NCBI GenBank assembly: GCA_016000265.1
Contig: JAECRL010000012.1
Span: 1 to 64,000 of the forward strand
Source: Burkholderiales bacterium
Lineage (GTDB): Bacteria > Pseudomonadota > Gammaproteobacteria > Burkholderiales > Burkholderiaceae_C
Reading direction: 5' to 3'
DNA: 64,000 bases
Below, one piece after another: positions 27,599 to 36,206 of this stretch. The position numbers were made by a program, and so were the translations under genes. Numbering within the stretch: position 1 is the stretch's first letter; every line of letters begins with the position of its first letter. A model generated the notes under the pieces. That model made no database searches. It was given only the letters and a program-made list of their open reading frames with translations, and was not told where the DNA came from.

Positions 27599-29116
27599 TT
27601 ACGTGGTTGTGACCCCGGGGGCATCCCCTTGTGGCACCAGGACCCGCCCCGGGTTGAGAACGCCCTCGGGGTCGAGGGCCTGTTTGATCGAGCGCATCAG
27701 GGCCAGGGCCACAGCGGGTTGCCGGCGGGCCAGCTCGTGTTTGCGCAACTCGCCGATGCCGTGCTCCGCCGACAGCGTGCCGCCCAGGCGCTGGACTTCG
27801 TCGAACACGATCGCATTGACAGCCTGCTCGAAGGCATCGAAGGCGGTGCTCGAACCCACCGAGGCGGGTGGCTGCACGTTGAAGTGCAGGTTGCCGTCAC
27901 CCAGGTGGCCGAAACACACCACCTGCGAATCGGGCCAGCGCGTGCGCAGCTGGTGTTGCGCCGCCTCGATGAAGTGAGGCACGCTCGACGTGGGCACGCC
28001 GATGTCGTGTTTGACCATCTTGCCGGCCAGGCGCTCGGCGATGGGGATGGACTCGCGCAGCCGCCACATCGCTGCGCGTTGCGTTTCGTTGTGGGCGACC
28101 CAGCCGCCGTCGACCTCGCCGTGCTCCAGTGCTTGGGCGGCCAGGGCCTCCAGGCGGGTTTGCGCCTCGGCGTCCGAGGTGGCGCTCGTGGCTTCCAGCA
28201 GCACCAGCCAGGGGGCATCGGCTGGCAGGGAGGCGAGGGTGGGCAAGGTCAGGCTGCCCAGGGCCTGGGTCACGTCCGGCAGGTGCTCGCGCACCAGCGC
28301 CAGGGGCAGTGGCGCCATCAGCTCGCAGGCGGTCAGGTTGGCGTCCAGGGTGCTTCGTGCCCGGGTGAGCAGGGCCAGGGCCGCGCCGGGGTGGGCGCAA
28401 TTCAGCAAGGCGCAGGCGGTGCCCCGTGGGCGCGGGTGCAGTCGCAGGCTGGCGGCGGTGATGACGCCCAGGGTGCCTTCGCTGCCGATCATCAGGTGAC
28501 GCAGGTCGTAGCCGGTGTTGTCTTTGCGCAGCCCCTTCAGCCCTGACCAGACCTCGCCTTGAGCGGTGACCACCTCCAGGCCCAGGCACAGCTCGCGCGC
28601 GGTGCCGTAGCGCAGCACCTGCGTGCCGCCGGCGTTGGTCGCCAGGACGCCGCCCAGGGTGCAGCTGCCTTCGGAGGCCAGGCTCAAGGGAAAGAGCAGG
28701 TCGTGTGCGGCGGCCGCCTGCTGCACCTCGGCCAGCACGCAGCCGGCCTCGACGGTCATGGAGAGGTTGGCGGCGTCGACGCTCAGCACGCGTTTCATGC
28801 GTCGCAGGTTGAGCACGACCTGTCGGCCACTGGTGTCGGGCACGGAGCCGCCCACCAAACTGGTGTTGCCCCCTTGGGGCACGATGCTGACGCCATGCGC
28901 TCGGCACAGCCTGATCACCTCGGCGACCTCGGCGGTGCAGGCGGGGGACACCACCGCAAGGGCCCGGCCGCGGTAGCGCCCGCGCCAATCGACGAGGTGG
29001 GCGTCCAGGGGCGTGGAGACCGTGGGCACTTGCACCGCGGCATCGCCCACGGCCAGGCTCAGCGCCTCCAGCAAGGCTTGGGTTGTGACCGACTCGGCGT
29101 GGGGCACCTCAGGCAC
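27599..29116 (-). CDS. FAD-binding oxidoreductase, GlcD / D-2-hydroxyacid dehydrogenase type
   Basis: A 505-residue flavoprotein. The PCMH-type FAD domain covers about 40-225 (VPQGGNTSLVGGSVPD; EGSCTLGGVLATNAGGTQVLRYG) and the FAD-oxidase C domain about 240-495 (FGHLGDGNLHFNVQPP; LSAEHGIGELRKHEL; LDPEGVLNPGR). This architecture is shared by D-lactate, D-2-hydroxyglutarate and glycolate dehydrogenases, and the exact substrate is not readable. The start is GTG at 29116, overlapping the end of the DUF2069 gene by 8 bases; a GTG at 29107 is an alternative. Confidence 0.88.
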   Translation of the reverse strand: MPEVPHAESVTTQALLEALSLAVGDAAVQVPTVSTPLDAHLVDWRGRYRGRALAVVSPACTAEVAEVIRLCRAHGVSIVPQGGNTSLVGGSVPDTSGRQVVLNLRRMKRVLSVDAANLSMTVEAGCVLAEVQQAAAAHDLLFPLSLASEGSCTLGGVLATNAGGTQVLRYGTARELCLGLEVVTAQGEVWSGLKGLRKDNTGYDLRHLMIGSEGTLGVITAASLRLHPRPRGTACALLNCAHPGAALALLTRARSTLDANLTACELMAPLPLALVREHLPDVTQALGSLTLPTLASLPADAPWLVLLEATSATSDAEAQTRLEALAAQALEHGEVDGGWVAHNETQRAAMWRLRESIPIAERLAGKMVKHDIGVPTSSVPHFIEAAQHQLRTRWPDSQVVCFGHLGDGNLHFNVQPPASVGSSTAFDAFEQAVNAIVFDEVQRLGGTLSAEHGIGELRKHELARRQPAVALALMRSIKQALDPEGVLNPGRVLVPQGDAPGVTTT

Positions 29117-29591
29117 CTGCAGCGGGCGCCGATGTGGCGCCTTTGCCGGGCTTGGGCGGCAGCACCTTCAGGCGCAGGCGCACGTACACGGCACAGGCGA
29201 TGAACAGGCCGGTGCTCAGGGCCACTTCGATGCCGGCCAGGCCTTGGGACAGCCCCCGGTCGCTGAACGCGCGCACCACGCCTTCGGTGAAGTACAGCCA
29301 GATCAGCAGCGACATCCAGCGGTAGGTGTAGAGGCGATGGCGCAGCATGCCCGTCACGGCCAGCGTGAGGGGCAAAGCCTTCCAGGCCAGCGCGCCGGTG
29401 CCGCCTTTGAGCGGCGCCAGCCAGAGCTCCCAGACCACGCACAACACGATCAGCGACACCAGCATCAGCACGTTGAGCGTGCGCAGGAGCTGGATGCGCG
29501 ACAGTCGCTCTGGCGGGTGCTGACCGAGGATGGGGTCGGGGGTCTCGGCGCAAGATTCGGGGGAGTCGGAGGAGGGCAAAGTGGGGGACAT
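29109..29591 (-). CDS. DUF2069 family inner-membrane protein
   Basis: A 160-residue protein with four predicted transmembrane helices (about 33-52, 60-78, 90-107, 118-138). The segment ALAWKALPLTLAVTGMLRHR and the YTYRWMSLLIWLYFTEGVVR stretch are characteristic of DUF2069. Function is unknown. The ATG at 29591 leaves 73 bases to the divergent yihY-like gene. The stop overlaps the following flavoprotein gene, so the two form an operon. Confidence 0.85.
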   Translation of the reverse strand: MSPTLPSSDSPESCAETPDPILGQHPPERLSRIQLLRTLNVLMLVSLIVLCVVWELWLAPLKGGTGALAWKALPLTLAVTGMLRHRLYTYRWMSLLIWLYFTEGVVRAFSDRGLSQGLAGIEVALSTGLFIACAVYVRLRLKVLPPKPGKGATSAPAAGA

Positions 29592-29664
29592 CGGGGGCAG
29601 ACGTGGGTTGCGAGGCCAGGGGCCATGGGCATCGCGGCATGCAGACGCTGGCATCATAGCCAGC

Positions 29665-30906
29665 ATGACGTCATCGAGGACCTTCACCGACCGCACCCAG
29701 CAGCGCTGGAGCCAGCTTGTCACCACCTTGAGGACCTGGCCCTGGCGCCAGACCTGGGACACCCTGCGGCAGCGGTTTCGGGAAGATCGCCTGGGCCTGA
29801 CGGCCAGCAGCCTGACGTTCACCACGACCATCGCGCTGGTGCCGCTCTTCACGGTGATGCTGGCGCTGTTCAGCGCTTTTCCGGTGTTCTCGCGCTTTCG
29901 CAAGGTGCTGGAGCAGCAGGTGCTCACGGGCCTGGTGCCCGATGCCATCGCCAAACCGGTGCTGCTGTCGCTGACCAAGTTCGCGGCCAAGGCCAGCCAG
30001 TTGGGCGTGCTGGGCCTGATCGGCTTGGGCGTGGCGGCCATGGCCTTGATGCTCACCATCGACCACACGCTCAATGGCATCTGGCGGGTGCGCAAGGCGC
30101 GCCCCATCGCCCACCGCGTGCTGATGTACTGGGCCGCGCTGACGCTGGGGCCGCTCCTGCTGGGCGCGAGCCTGTCGGTCACGTCCTACGTGCTGTCGGC
30201 GTCGCGCGGGTTGGTCAACGAGCTGCCGGGTGGGGTCGGGCTGTTGCTGGCGGCCATCCTGTTTGCGCTGCAGACCGCCGGATTCGCCGCGCTCTACAAG
30301 TACGTGCCCAACACCTTCGTGCGCACCGAGCACGCCTGGGGCGGCGCCATGTTCGCGTCCCTGGGGCTGGAGCTGGCGCAAAAGGTCCTGGCGCTGTACC
30401 TGACCAAGGTGCCCGTTTACTCGACCATCTACGGGGCGTTCGCGGCGGTGCCCATCTTCCTGATCTGGATCTACCTGAGCTGGCTCATCGTGCTGGCGGG
30501 GGCGGTGGTGGCGGCCTACACGCCCAGCCTGATGTCGCAGGTCAAGCGCTGGCCCGACACGCCGGGCGTGCGTTTCTCGCTGGCCCTGGCGGTGCTCAAG
30601 GCGCTCGCGACCCTGCAGCACGCCGAGCGCAAGGGCCTGTCGGCCACCGGCCTGGCCCACCGGCTGCGCACCGACCCGTTGCAGATCGAGCCCCTGCTGG
30701 AGCTCTTGCAGCAGCTCGACTGGATCGGGCAGCTCGACGAGCCCGAAGGCGAGCGCGGCGCCCGCTACGTGCTCTTGTGCGATCCGGACCACACCGTGGT
30801 CGCCCCGCTGGTCGACCGGCTGTTGCTCAAGCAGGACACCCTGGCACAGGGGTTCTGGCGAGAGGCCGCGCTGGAACGCCTCACGCTGCGTCAGGTCATG
30901 GCCTGA
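29665..30906 (+). CDS. YihY/UPF0761 family inner-membrane protein
   Basis: A 413-residue protein with about six transmembrane helices over residues 40-285. The family signature is seen in LTASSLTFTTTIALVPLFTV, LTIDHTLNGIWRVRKARP and VYSTIYGAFAAVPIFLIWIYLS. It was once called RNase BN, but that activity belongs to another protein. The C-terminal 110 residues look like a winged-helix segment (GLSATGLAHRLRTDPLQIEPLL), as in longer YihY members. Function unknown. It is transcribed away from the DUF2069 gene. Confidence 0.88.
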   Translation: MTSSRTFTDRTQQRWSQLVTTLRTWPWRQTWDTLRQRFREDRLGLTASSLTFTTTIALVPLFTVMLALFSAFPVFSRFRKVLEQQVLTGLVPDAIAKPVLLSLTKFAAKASQLGVLGLIGLGVAAMALMLTIDHTLNGIWRVRKARPIAHRVLMYWAALTLGPLLLGASLSVTSYVLSASRGLVNELPGGVGLLLAAILFALQTAGFAALYKYVPNTFVRTEHAWGGAMFASLGLELAQKVLALYLTKVPVYSTIYGAFAAVPIFLIWIYLSWLIVLAGAVVAAYTPSLMSQVKRWPDTPGVRFSLALAVLKALATLQHAERKGLSATGLAHRLRTDPLQIEPLLELLQQLDWIGQLDEPEGERGARYVLLCDPDHTVVAPLVDRLLLKQDTLAQGFWREAALERLTLRQVMA

Positions 30907-31043
30907 GCTGGGCTTTTTCTGGCAGGATCAGGGTCATCCCGCTGGTCACATCGACGCATGTCTGTCGCAATGAAGGCGACGTTCGTCCTGCCGGCATCCT
31001 TCGGCATCGGCGCCATGTGCAACCCCATCGAGGAGACACATCC

Positions 31044-31514
31044 ATGAAAGTCAGCGACATCCTGCGCGTCAAGGGCAGCACCTTGTTCACCGTTCAGCCC
31101 GAGCAGCCGCTGGCTGAGGCCGCCAAAACCATGGCCGACCACGACATCGGCTCGCTCGTCGTGATGGACCACGGCGACCTGGTCGGCATGCTGACCTTCC
31201 GCGAGGTCATCCAGGCCACCGTGCGCAACAGCGGTGTGTTCGGCAGCCTGACCGTGCGCACCGTCATGGACGACCACCCCCTGACCTGCACCCCCGAGAC
31301 CGACATCGACGAGGTGCGTCGCATGATGCTCAGCCGCCACGCGCGCTACATGCCCGTGATGACGCAGCGCACCCTGATGGGCGTGATGTCGTTCTACGAC
31401 GTGGCCAAGGCCGTGGTCGATGGCCAGGACTTCGAGAACCGCATGCTCAAGGCCTACATCCGCGACTGGCCGGTGGAAGAGAACGCCGGGGGCGAGCGCC
31501 CCGCCTTGCTTTGA
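31044..31514 (+). CDS. CBS-domain protein
   Basis: A 156-residue soluble protein made of two tandem CBS domains (about 6-62 and 72-128; e.g. DHDIGSLVVMDHGDLVGMLT and RHARYMPVMTQRTLMGVMS). CBS pairs bind adenosyl ligands such as AMP, ATP or SAM and act as energy sensors. No catalytic domain is attached, so any partner is unknown. AGGAGA precedes the ATG at 31044. An intrinsic terminator follows. Confidence 0.88.
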   Translation: MKVSDILRVKGSTLFTVQPEQPLAEAAKTMADHDIGSLVVMDHGDLVGMLTFREVIQATVRNSGVFGSLTVRTVMDDHPLTCTPETDIDEVRRMMLSRHARYMPVMTQRTLMGVMSFYDVAKAVVDGQDFENRMLKAYIRDWPVEENAGGERPALL

Positions 31515-31535
31515 CCTTGCCCTGATGCCCTTTTC

Positions 31536-31560
31536 ACGCCCGAGCTGATCGGGCGTTTTT
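31536..31560 (+). terminator. Intrinsic terminator after the CBS gene
   Basis: ACGCCCGA (31536-31543) pairs perfectly with TCGGGCGT (31549-31556) around a GCTGA loop, followed by TTTT. It ends the CBS-gene transcript before aroC. Confidence 0.9.
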
Positions 31561-31645
31561 CATGGCGCACGCCCGCGAGGGCAGGATGGGGGACAATGCG
31601 CCTTCGCGTTTTGTTTTGCGTCTCAGCTTCTCTGGATCCCGCGTC

Positions 31646-32746
31646 ATGGCTGGCAGCACCTTCGGTCTCTTGTTCACCGTCACCAACTTCGGCGAGTCGC
31701 ATGGCCCGGCCATTGGCTGTGTCATCGACGGCTGCCCCCCGGGCATGGCGCTGGCCGAAGCCGACATCCAGGGGGACCTGGACCGCCGCCGCCCCGGCAC
31801 CTCGCGCCACGTCACGCAGCGCAACGAGCCCGATGCCGTCGAGATCCTCTCCGGCGTCTACGAGGGCAAGACCACGGGCGCGCCGATCGCCTTGCTGATC
31901 CGCAACACCGACCAACGCAGCAAGGACTACGGCAACATCCTGCAGACCTTCCGCCCCGGGCACGCCGACTACACCTACTGGCACAAGTACGGCATCCGTG
32001 ACCCGCGAGGCGGTGGCCGCTCGTCGGCCCGCCTGACCGCGCCGATGGTGGCCGCTGGCGCCGTGGCCAAGAAGTGGCTGCGCGAGCAGTTCGGCACCGA
32101 GGTGCGCGCCTGCATGACCCAGCTGGGTGAGCAGCCCATCGCCTTCGAGGGCTGGGAACACGTGCCGAACAACCCGTTTTTCGCGCCCAATGTCAGCCAG
32201 ATCGATCAACTCGAGGCCTACATGGACGAGCTGCGCAAAGAGGGTGACTCGTGCGGGGCCAAGCTCATCGTCGAGGCCTCGGGCGTGCCCGTGGGCCTGG
32301 GCGAGCCGCTGTTCGACAAGCTTGACGCCGACATCGCCTACGCGATGATGGGCATCAACGCGGTCAAGGGCGTCGAGATCGGTGCCGGCTTCGAGAGCGT
32401 GAGCCAGCGCGGTACCGTGCACGGCGACGAGTTGCACCCCGACGGCTTCGGCAGCAACCACTCGGGCGGCGTGCTGGGCGGCATCTCCACGGGCCAGGAC
32501 ATCCGAGTGGCCATCGCCATCAAGCCGACCAGCTCGATTCGCACGCCGCGCCAGTCCATCGACCTCAACGGCCAGCCGGCCACGGTCGAGACCTTCGGGC
32601 GCCACGACCCCTGCGTCGGCATCCGCGCCACGCCGATCGCCGAGGCCATGCTGGCGCTGGTGCTGATCGACCACGCGCTGCGCCACCGCGCCCAGTGCGG
32701 TGACGTCGAGGTCAGCACGCCGAAGATCCCGGCTCAGCGACCCTGA
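31646..32746 (+). CDS. aroC: Chorismate synthase
   Basis: A 366-residue FMN-dependent enzyme making chorismate from EPSP, last step of the shikimate pathway. Signatures: [18 protein letters not shown] near the N-terminus, [20 protein letters not shown], and [13 protein letters not shown] and [15 protein letters not shown] motifs. The ATG at 31646 gives the canonical MAGSTFG start. It sits next to pabBC, which uses chorismate, though the latter is on the opposite strand. The stop lies in a small hairpin shared with gloA. Confidence 0.97.
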   Translation: MAGSTFGLLFTVTNFGESHGPAIGCVIDGCPPGMALAEADIQGDLDRRRPGTSRHVTQRNEPDAVEILSGVYEGKTTGAPIALLIRNTDQRSKDYGNILQTFRPGHADYTYWHKYGIRDPRGGGRSSARLTAPMVAAGAVAKKWLREQFGTEVRACMTQLGEQPIAFEGWEHVPNNPFFAPNVSQIDQLEAYMDELRKEGDSCGAKLIVEASGVPVGLGEPLFDKLDADIAYAMMGINAVKGVEIGAGFESVSQRGTVHGDELHPDGFGSNHSGGVLGGISTGQDIRVAIAIKPTSSIRTPRQSIDLNGQPATVETFGRHDPCVGIRATPIAEAMLALVLIDHALRHRAQCGDVEVSTPKIPAQRP

Positions 32747-32759
32747 TCCCGCGGATCAG
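32743..32759. other. Shared-stop hairpin between aroC and gloA
   Basis: CTGATCC and GGATCAG form a perfect 7-bp stem around CGC. It contains both the aroC stop (TGA, 32744-32746) and the gloA stop (TCA on plus, 32756-32758). There is no T-run, so if it terminates transcription it does so weakly or with help from Rho. Confidence 0.4.
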
Positions 32760-33172
32760 TTGAGTTCGGACGCCGCCTGCGGGCGTTCGATCAATTCAAT
32801 CTTGTACCCATCCGGGTCCGTGATGAAGGCGATCACCGTGGTGCCGCCCTTGATCGGGCCGGGCTCGCGCGTGATGGCGCCACCCAGCGCCGCGGCCTTG
32901 TCGCGCACGCCGTGGCAGATGCCGGCCACGTCATCGACGCCGATGGCGATGTGGCCGTAGGCCGTGCCCAGCTCATACCGATCGACCCCGTGGTTGTGGG
33001 TCAGCTCGATCTCGGCGTGCTCGGGGTTGCGGCCATAGCCCAGGAAGGCCAGCGTGTAGCCCTGCTCGGGGCGTTCGGTGGTGCGCAGCAGTTGCATGCC
33101 CAGCACCTGGGTGTAGAAGTCGATGGAGCGCTGGAGGTTGCCAACGCGCAGCATGGTGTGGAGGAGGCGCAT
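32756..33172 (-). CDS. gloA: Lactoylglutathione lyase (glyoxalase I)
   Basis: A 138-residue metalloenzyme converting the methylglyoxal-glutathione hemithioacetal to S-lactoylglutathione. The betaalpha-betabetabeta repeats and metal ligands are visible: His5 (MRLLHTML), Glu in AEIELTHN, His in YGHIAIGV and Glu in YKIELIE. The family match is close over its full length. It is convergent with aroC, with a hairpin over the stop codons. Confidence 0.95.
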   Translation of the reverse strand: MRLLHTMLRVGNLQRSIDFYTQVLGMQLLRTTERPEQGYTLAFLGYGRNPEHAEIELTHNHGVDRYELGTAYGHIAIGVDDVAGICHGVRDKAAALGGAITREPGPIKGGTTVIAFITDPDGYKIELIERPQAASELN

Positions 33173-33260
33173 GAGGTGGGTCCGTCAAACAAGGCCCACA
33201 GTCTGCCAGGGTTGCCGCGTGCCCGTGAGGGTGCGGCCTTCTGGCAAGCGCTCCGTCAGC

Positions 33261-35108
33261 TCAGCCGGGTTCTTGCGTCGGTTCCTGCATCCGGACCGTC
33301 AACCACCCTCGCACGCTGTTGAGCAAGGCCACCTCGTCGGCCTGGGCCAGGTCGCTCAGGGTCAGGCGACGCTCTTGCAGCCGGCCTTGTGCCAGCGACT
33401 CGGCGCGCATCACCCCGGGCAGCATCCCGGCCGACAGCGGCGGGGTGAACCACTGCCCGCCCAGCCGCAAGGCGACGTTGCCGATGGTGAACTCGGTCAG
33501 CTCGCCGGCCTGGTTGAACAGGAGCGTGTCGAAGCAACCTGCGGGGGCGGCGAAGGCGACGTAAGCGTCGCGTCGCGTGGTCTTGTGGCGGATGAAGTCA
33601 TCGGCCGCGGGCATGGGTCGCTCGGCCAGGGCCACGGTGGGTGGCTGTGGAGAGGGCGGTGCCAGCGCAGCCGCTTCGACCGTGGGGTGGCCGTGGGCGC
33701 TCAGCAGCAGGCGCAGCTTGAAGGTGCCATGCGGGTGGGCCAGGCAGGCGCTTTGCAAGGCCGAGCGCACCGCCTCGGGCCGCCAGGCGAAGCCGAAGTG
33801 CTCGGCGCTGGCGGCCAGGCGGGCCAGGTGCCGCGGCAGGCGGTGCAGTTGCCCGTTCTCCAGCCGCATCGACTCCAGCAGCGAGAAGGGCTGGCTGGCG
33901 CGTTTGAGGAAGGCCTGTTTGGCTTGCCATTCCTGCCACTCGCTCTCGGGGCGGGCGTCCAGCGTGATGCCGCTGCCGATGCCGCAGCGCGCGCGCCAGG
34001 GGGCGTCAGGCGGTGGCGTGTCGAGCACCACGGTGCGGATCGGCACGTTGAAGGTCACGCGGCCACCGGGCGCCATCAGGCCCACGGCCCCGCAGTACAC
34101 GCCGCGCGGGCCGGCTTCCAGTCGCGCGATGTGGTGCATGGCCTGGCGCTTGGGCGCGCCGGTGACGGAGCCGCAGGGGAAGAGCGCCGCAAACACCTCG
34201 CTCAGGCGCAGCCCGGGGCGCGAGCGCGCGGTGATGGTCGAGGTCATCTGCCAGACCGTGGGCAGGGCCTGCAGGTCGAACAGCGAGGGCACGCGCACGC
34301 TGCCCACCTCGGCCACGCGCGAGAGGTCGTTGCGCAGCAGGTCCACGATCATCAGGTTCTCGGCTCGCTCCTTGGGGCTGGTGCGCAGGTGCTCGGCGGC
34401 GGCCTGATCGCTGGCTTCGTCGGCGCCGCGTGCAGCCGTGCCTTTCATCGGGCGGGTGGTCAGGGCCTGGCCGTCCCAATCGAAAAACAGCTCGGGGGAC
34501 ACGCTCAGCAGCACGCCGGGCGAGCGGCAGGCGGCGCGTGCGTCCAGCATCAGGCTGTAGCCGGCGGGCTGGCTGCGACGCAGGGCCTCGAAGAAGGGCT
34601 CGATCGCTTGGGGGCCGCCATCGAAGGGCGCGCTGAGCGTGTCCGTCAGGTTGACCTGGTAGACCTCGCCGGCCTGGATGAGTTCGCGCACCCGCTCGAT
34701 GCGGCGGCTCACCTCGGGTTCCGCGAGTGCGGGCGTCCAGGGGCCGGCCGCCCAGGGCGCTGATGACGGGGTGTCGGGTTGCGCGTTGGGTGGCGCGACG
34801 GTGTCCGCCCAGGGCTCTGCCTGGTCGAAGACCGCCCAGACGGCGAAAGGGCGCCCAGGTGGCAGGGCCTTGACGGGCAGGCAGGCGTCGAGTCCGGGGG
34901 CGGCTTCGTAGGCGACCCAGCCCACCACCCAGCGGCCTTCTTTCGCCAACTGGTGGGCGGCGTCGAGCAGGCCGGGGACCTGAGCGGGGTCGTGGGCGAC
35001 CAGCCATCGCTGAGGCTGGCTCAGGCGAAGGCGCTGGCGCGCCTGTCCGGGTTCGGGGGGGGGGAAGTCCAGCAGGGCCGTGGGCGCCCCGGGCAACTGG
35101 TCAAGCAC
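33261..35108 (-). CDS. pabB: Fused aminodeoxychorismate synthase component I / aminodeoxychorismate lyase
   Basis: A 615-residue bifunctional enzyme of p-aminobenzoate (folate) synthesis. The N-terminal PabB part (about 1-375) has the chorismate-binding motifs AGEVYQVNLT, TRPMKGTAARG, MIVDLLRNDLSRVA and PCGSVTGAPK. The C-terminal PabC part (about 400-605) is a PLP-dependent aminotransferase IV fold with HKTTRRDAY (lysine), LLFNQAGELTEFTIGNVAL and MLPGVMR. The start is GTG at 35108, overlapping dsbB by 8 bases. A run of ten C at codons 15-18 (35055-35064) is a potential slippage site. Confidence 0.93.
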   Translation of the reverse strand: MLDQLPGAPTALLDFPPPEPGQARQRLRLSQPQRWLVAHDPAQVPGLLDAAHQLAKEGRWVVGWVAYEAAPGLDACLPVKALPPGRPFAVWAVFDQAEPWADTVAPPNAQPDTPSSAPWAAGPWTPALAEPEVSRRIERVRELIQAGEVYQVNLTDTLSAPFDGGPQAIEPFFEALRRSQPAGYSLMLDARAACRSPGVLLSVSPELFFDWDGQALTTRPMKGTAARGADEASDQAAAEHLRTSPKERAENLMIVDLLRNDLSRVAEVGSVRVPSLFDLQALPTVWQMTSTITARSRPGLRLSEVFAALFPCGSVTGAPKRQAMHHIARLEAGPRGVYCGAVGLMAPGGRVTFNVPIRTVVLDTPPPDAPWRARCGIGSGITLDARPESEWQEWQAKQAFLKRASQPFSLLESMRLENGQLHRLPRHLARLAASAEHFGFAWRPEAVRSALQSACLAHPHGTFKLRLLLSAHGHPTVEAAALAPPSPQPPTVALAERPMPAADDFIRHKTTRRDAYVAFAAPAGCFDTLLFNQAGELTEFTIGNVALRLGGQWFTPPLSAGMLPGVMRAESLAQGRLQERRLTLSDLAQADEVALLNSVRGWLTVRMQEPTQEPG

Positions 35109-35589
35109 GTCGACCCGGCGTCAGCACGTTGACGACCAGCACCAGCCCCACGACGGCGAACAGGGCCAGGCTCCAGAACTCGAAGGGCACACCCAGCACG
35201 CTGACGGCCGCGTCGGCGCAGGTGGCGCGCACTTCGAACCAGTCGGGGAAGCGCATGTCCAGCCCCGTGAAGGCGATGAGCTCGTCGGCCAGGGTCATGT
35301 TGCAAGACGAGGTCCGGGCGGCCACGAAGTGCTGCCACAGGGCCGCGGCGATGCCGGCCACCGGCAGCGGCAGCAACAGAGCGGACCAGGCCCGGCGAGC
35401 CGGATGGGGCAGCACGGAGCCGACCACGCACAGCACCGCCAGCGCCACAAAAAACAGCCTTTGCAGGATGCACCAGGGGCACGGCTGCATGCCGAAACGA
35501 TGCTGGGCCAGCAGCGCCAGGCCCACCGAGGCGGCGCAGGCCAGGCCGATGCCCAGGAGCGCGGTGCGGGGGGGCAGTCGCAGTCCCAT
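35101..35589 (-). CDS. dsbB: Disulfide bond formation protein B
   Basis: A 162-residue inner-membrane oxidase that recharges DsbA and passes electrons to quinone. It has four transmembrane helices and both redox cysteine pairs: Cys37-Cys40 (QPCPWCILQR) and Cys96/Cys124 in the second periplasmic loop. It starts 2 bases after the ridA stop and overlaps the following pabBC gene, giving the operon ridA-dsbB-pabBC. Confidence 0.94.
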   Translation of the reverse strand: MGLRLPPRTALLGIGLACAASVGLALLAQHRFGMQPCPWCILQRLFFVALAVLCVVGSVLPHPARRAWSALLLPLPVAGIAAALWQHFVAARTSSCNMTLADELIAFTGLDMRFPDWFEVRATCADAAVSVLGVPFEFWSLALFAVVGLVLVVNVLTPGRRA

Positions 35590-35591
35590 GG

Positions 35592-36047
35592 TCAGGCAAC
35601 CTCGGCGATGAGCTCGATCTCGACGCAGGAGCCCAGCGGGATCTGGGCCACGCCAAAGGCGCTGCGAGCGTGTCGGCCGGCCTCGCCGAAGACGTCGGCG
35701 AGCAGCTCGGAGCAGCCGTTGGTGACGAGGTGCTGCTCGGTGTAGTCGGGCGTGGAGTTGACCAGGCTCATGACCTTGACGATGCGAACGACCTGGTCGA
35801 GCCCTCCGGCGGCCACGGCCAGGGTGCCCAGGAGGTCGATGGCGACGGCGCGTGCGGCCTGTTGGCCCTCTGCCGTGCCCATGTTCTTGCCCAGCTGGCC
35901 GACCCAGACCTGGCCGTCTTTCTTGGCGATGTGGCCCGACAGGAAGATGAGCTTGCCGGTTCGGGCGAAAGGCTGGTAGGACGCGGCGGGCACGGCCACG
36001 GGGGGCAGGGAGATGCCCAGGGCCTGAAGGCGTTGTTCGATGGACAT
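35592..36047 (-). CDS. RidA family protein
   Basis: A 151-residue member of the RidA/YjgF superfamily, which hydrolyse reactive enamines or imines. The family pattern LIFLSGHIAKKDGQVWVGQL...LVNSTPDYTEQHLVTNGCSELL is clear. It resembles the larger YjgH/endoribonuclease-like subgroup. I do not see the canonical catalytic Arg of RidA proper with confidence, so the activity is uncertain. The ATG at 36047 is used; the ribosome-binding site is poor. Confidence 0.85.
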   Translation of the reverse strand: MSIEQRLQALGISLPPVAVPAASYQPFARTGKLIFLSGHIAKKDGQVWVGQLGKNMGTAEGQQAARAVAIDLLGTLAVAAGGLDQVVRIVKVMSLVNSTPDYTEQHLVTNGCSELLADVFGEAGRHARSAFGVAQIPLGSCVEIELIAEVA

Positions 36048-36206
36048 GGAGCGGGGGCGAAGGCCTAAGAAACGGAGGCGGGAGGGTGAGCGGGAGGGGC
36101 GAGCAGGCGACGGCATCCCTCCTCATGGGGACGTGGCTGTCACTGGCTCCGGGTGCTCCCGATCCTACACTGAGCCGACAACAACAAGCAGGGAAGGGTG
36201 TGCCGC

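Noticed and set aside
30907..31043. Small gene between yihY and the CBS gene
   Set aside because: Short frames on both strands here have no ribosome-binding site and no protein-like composition.
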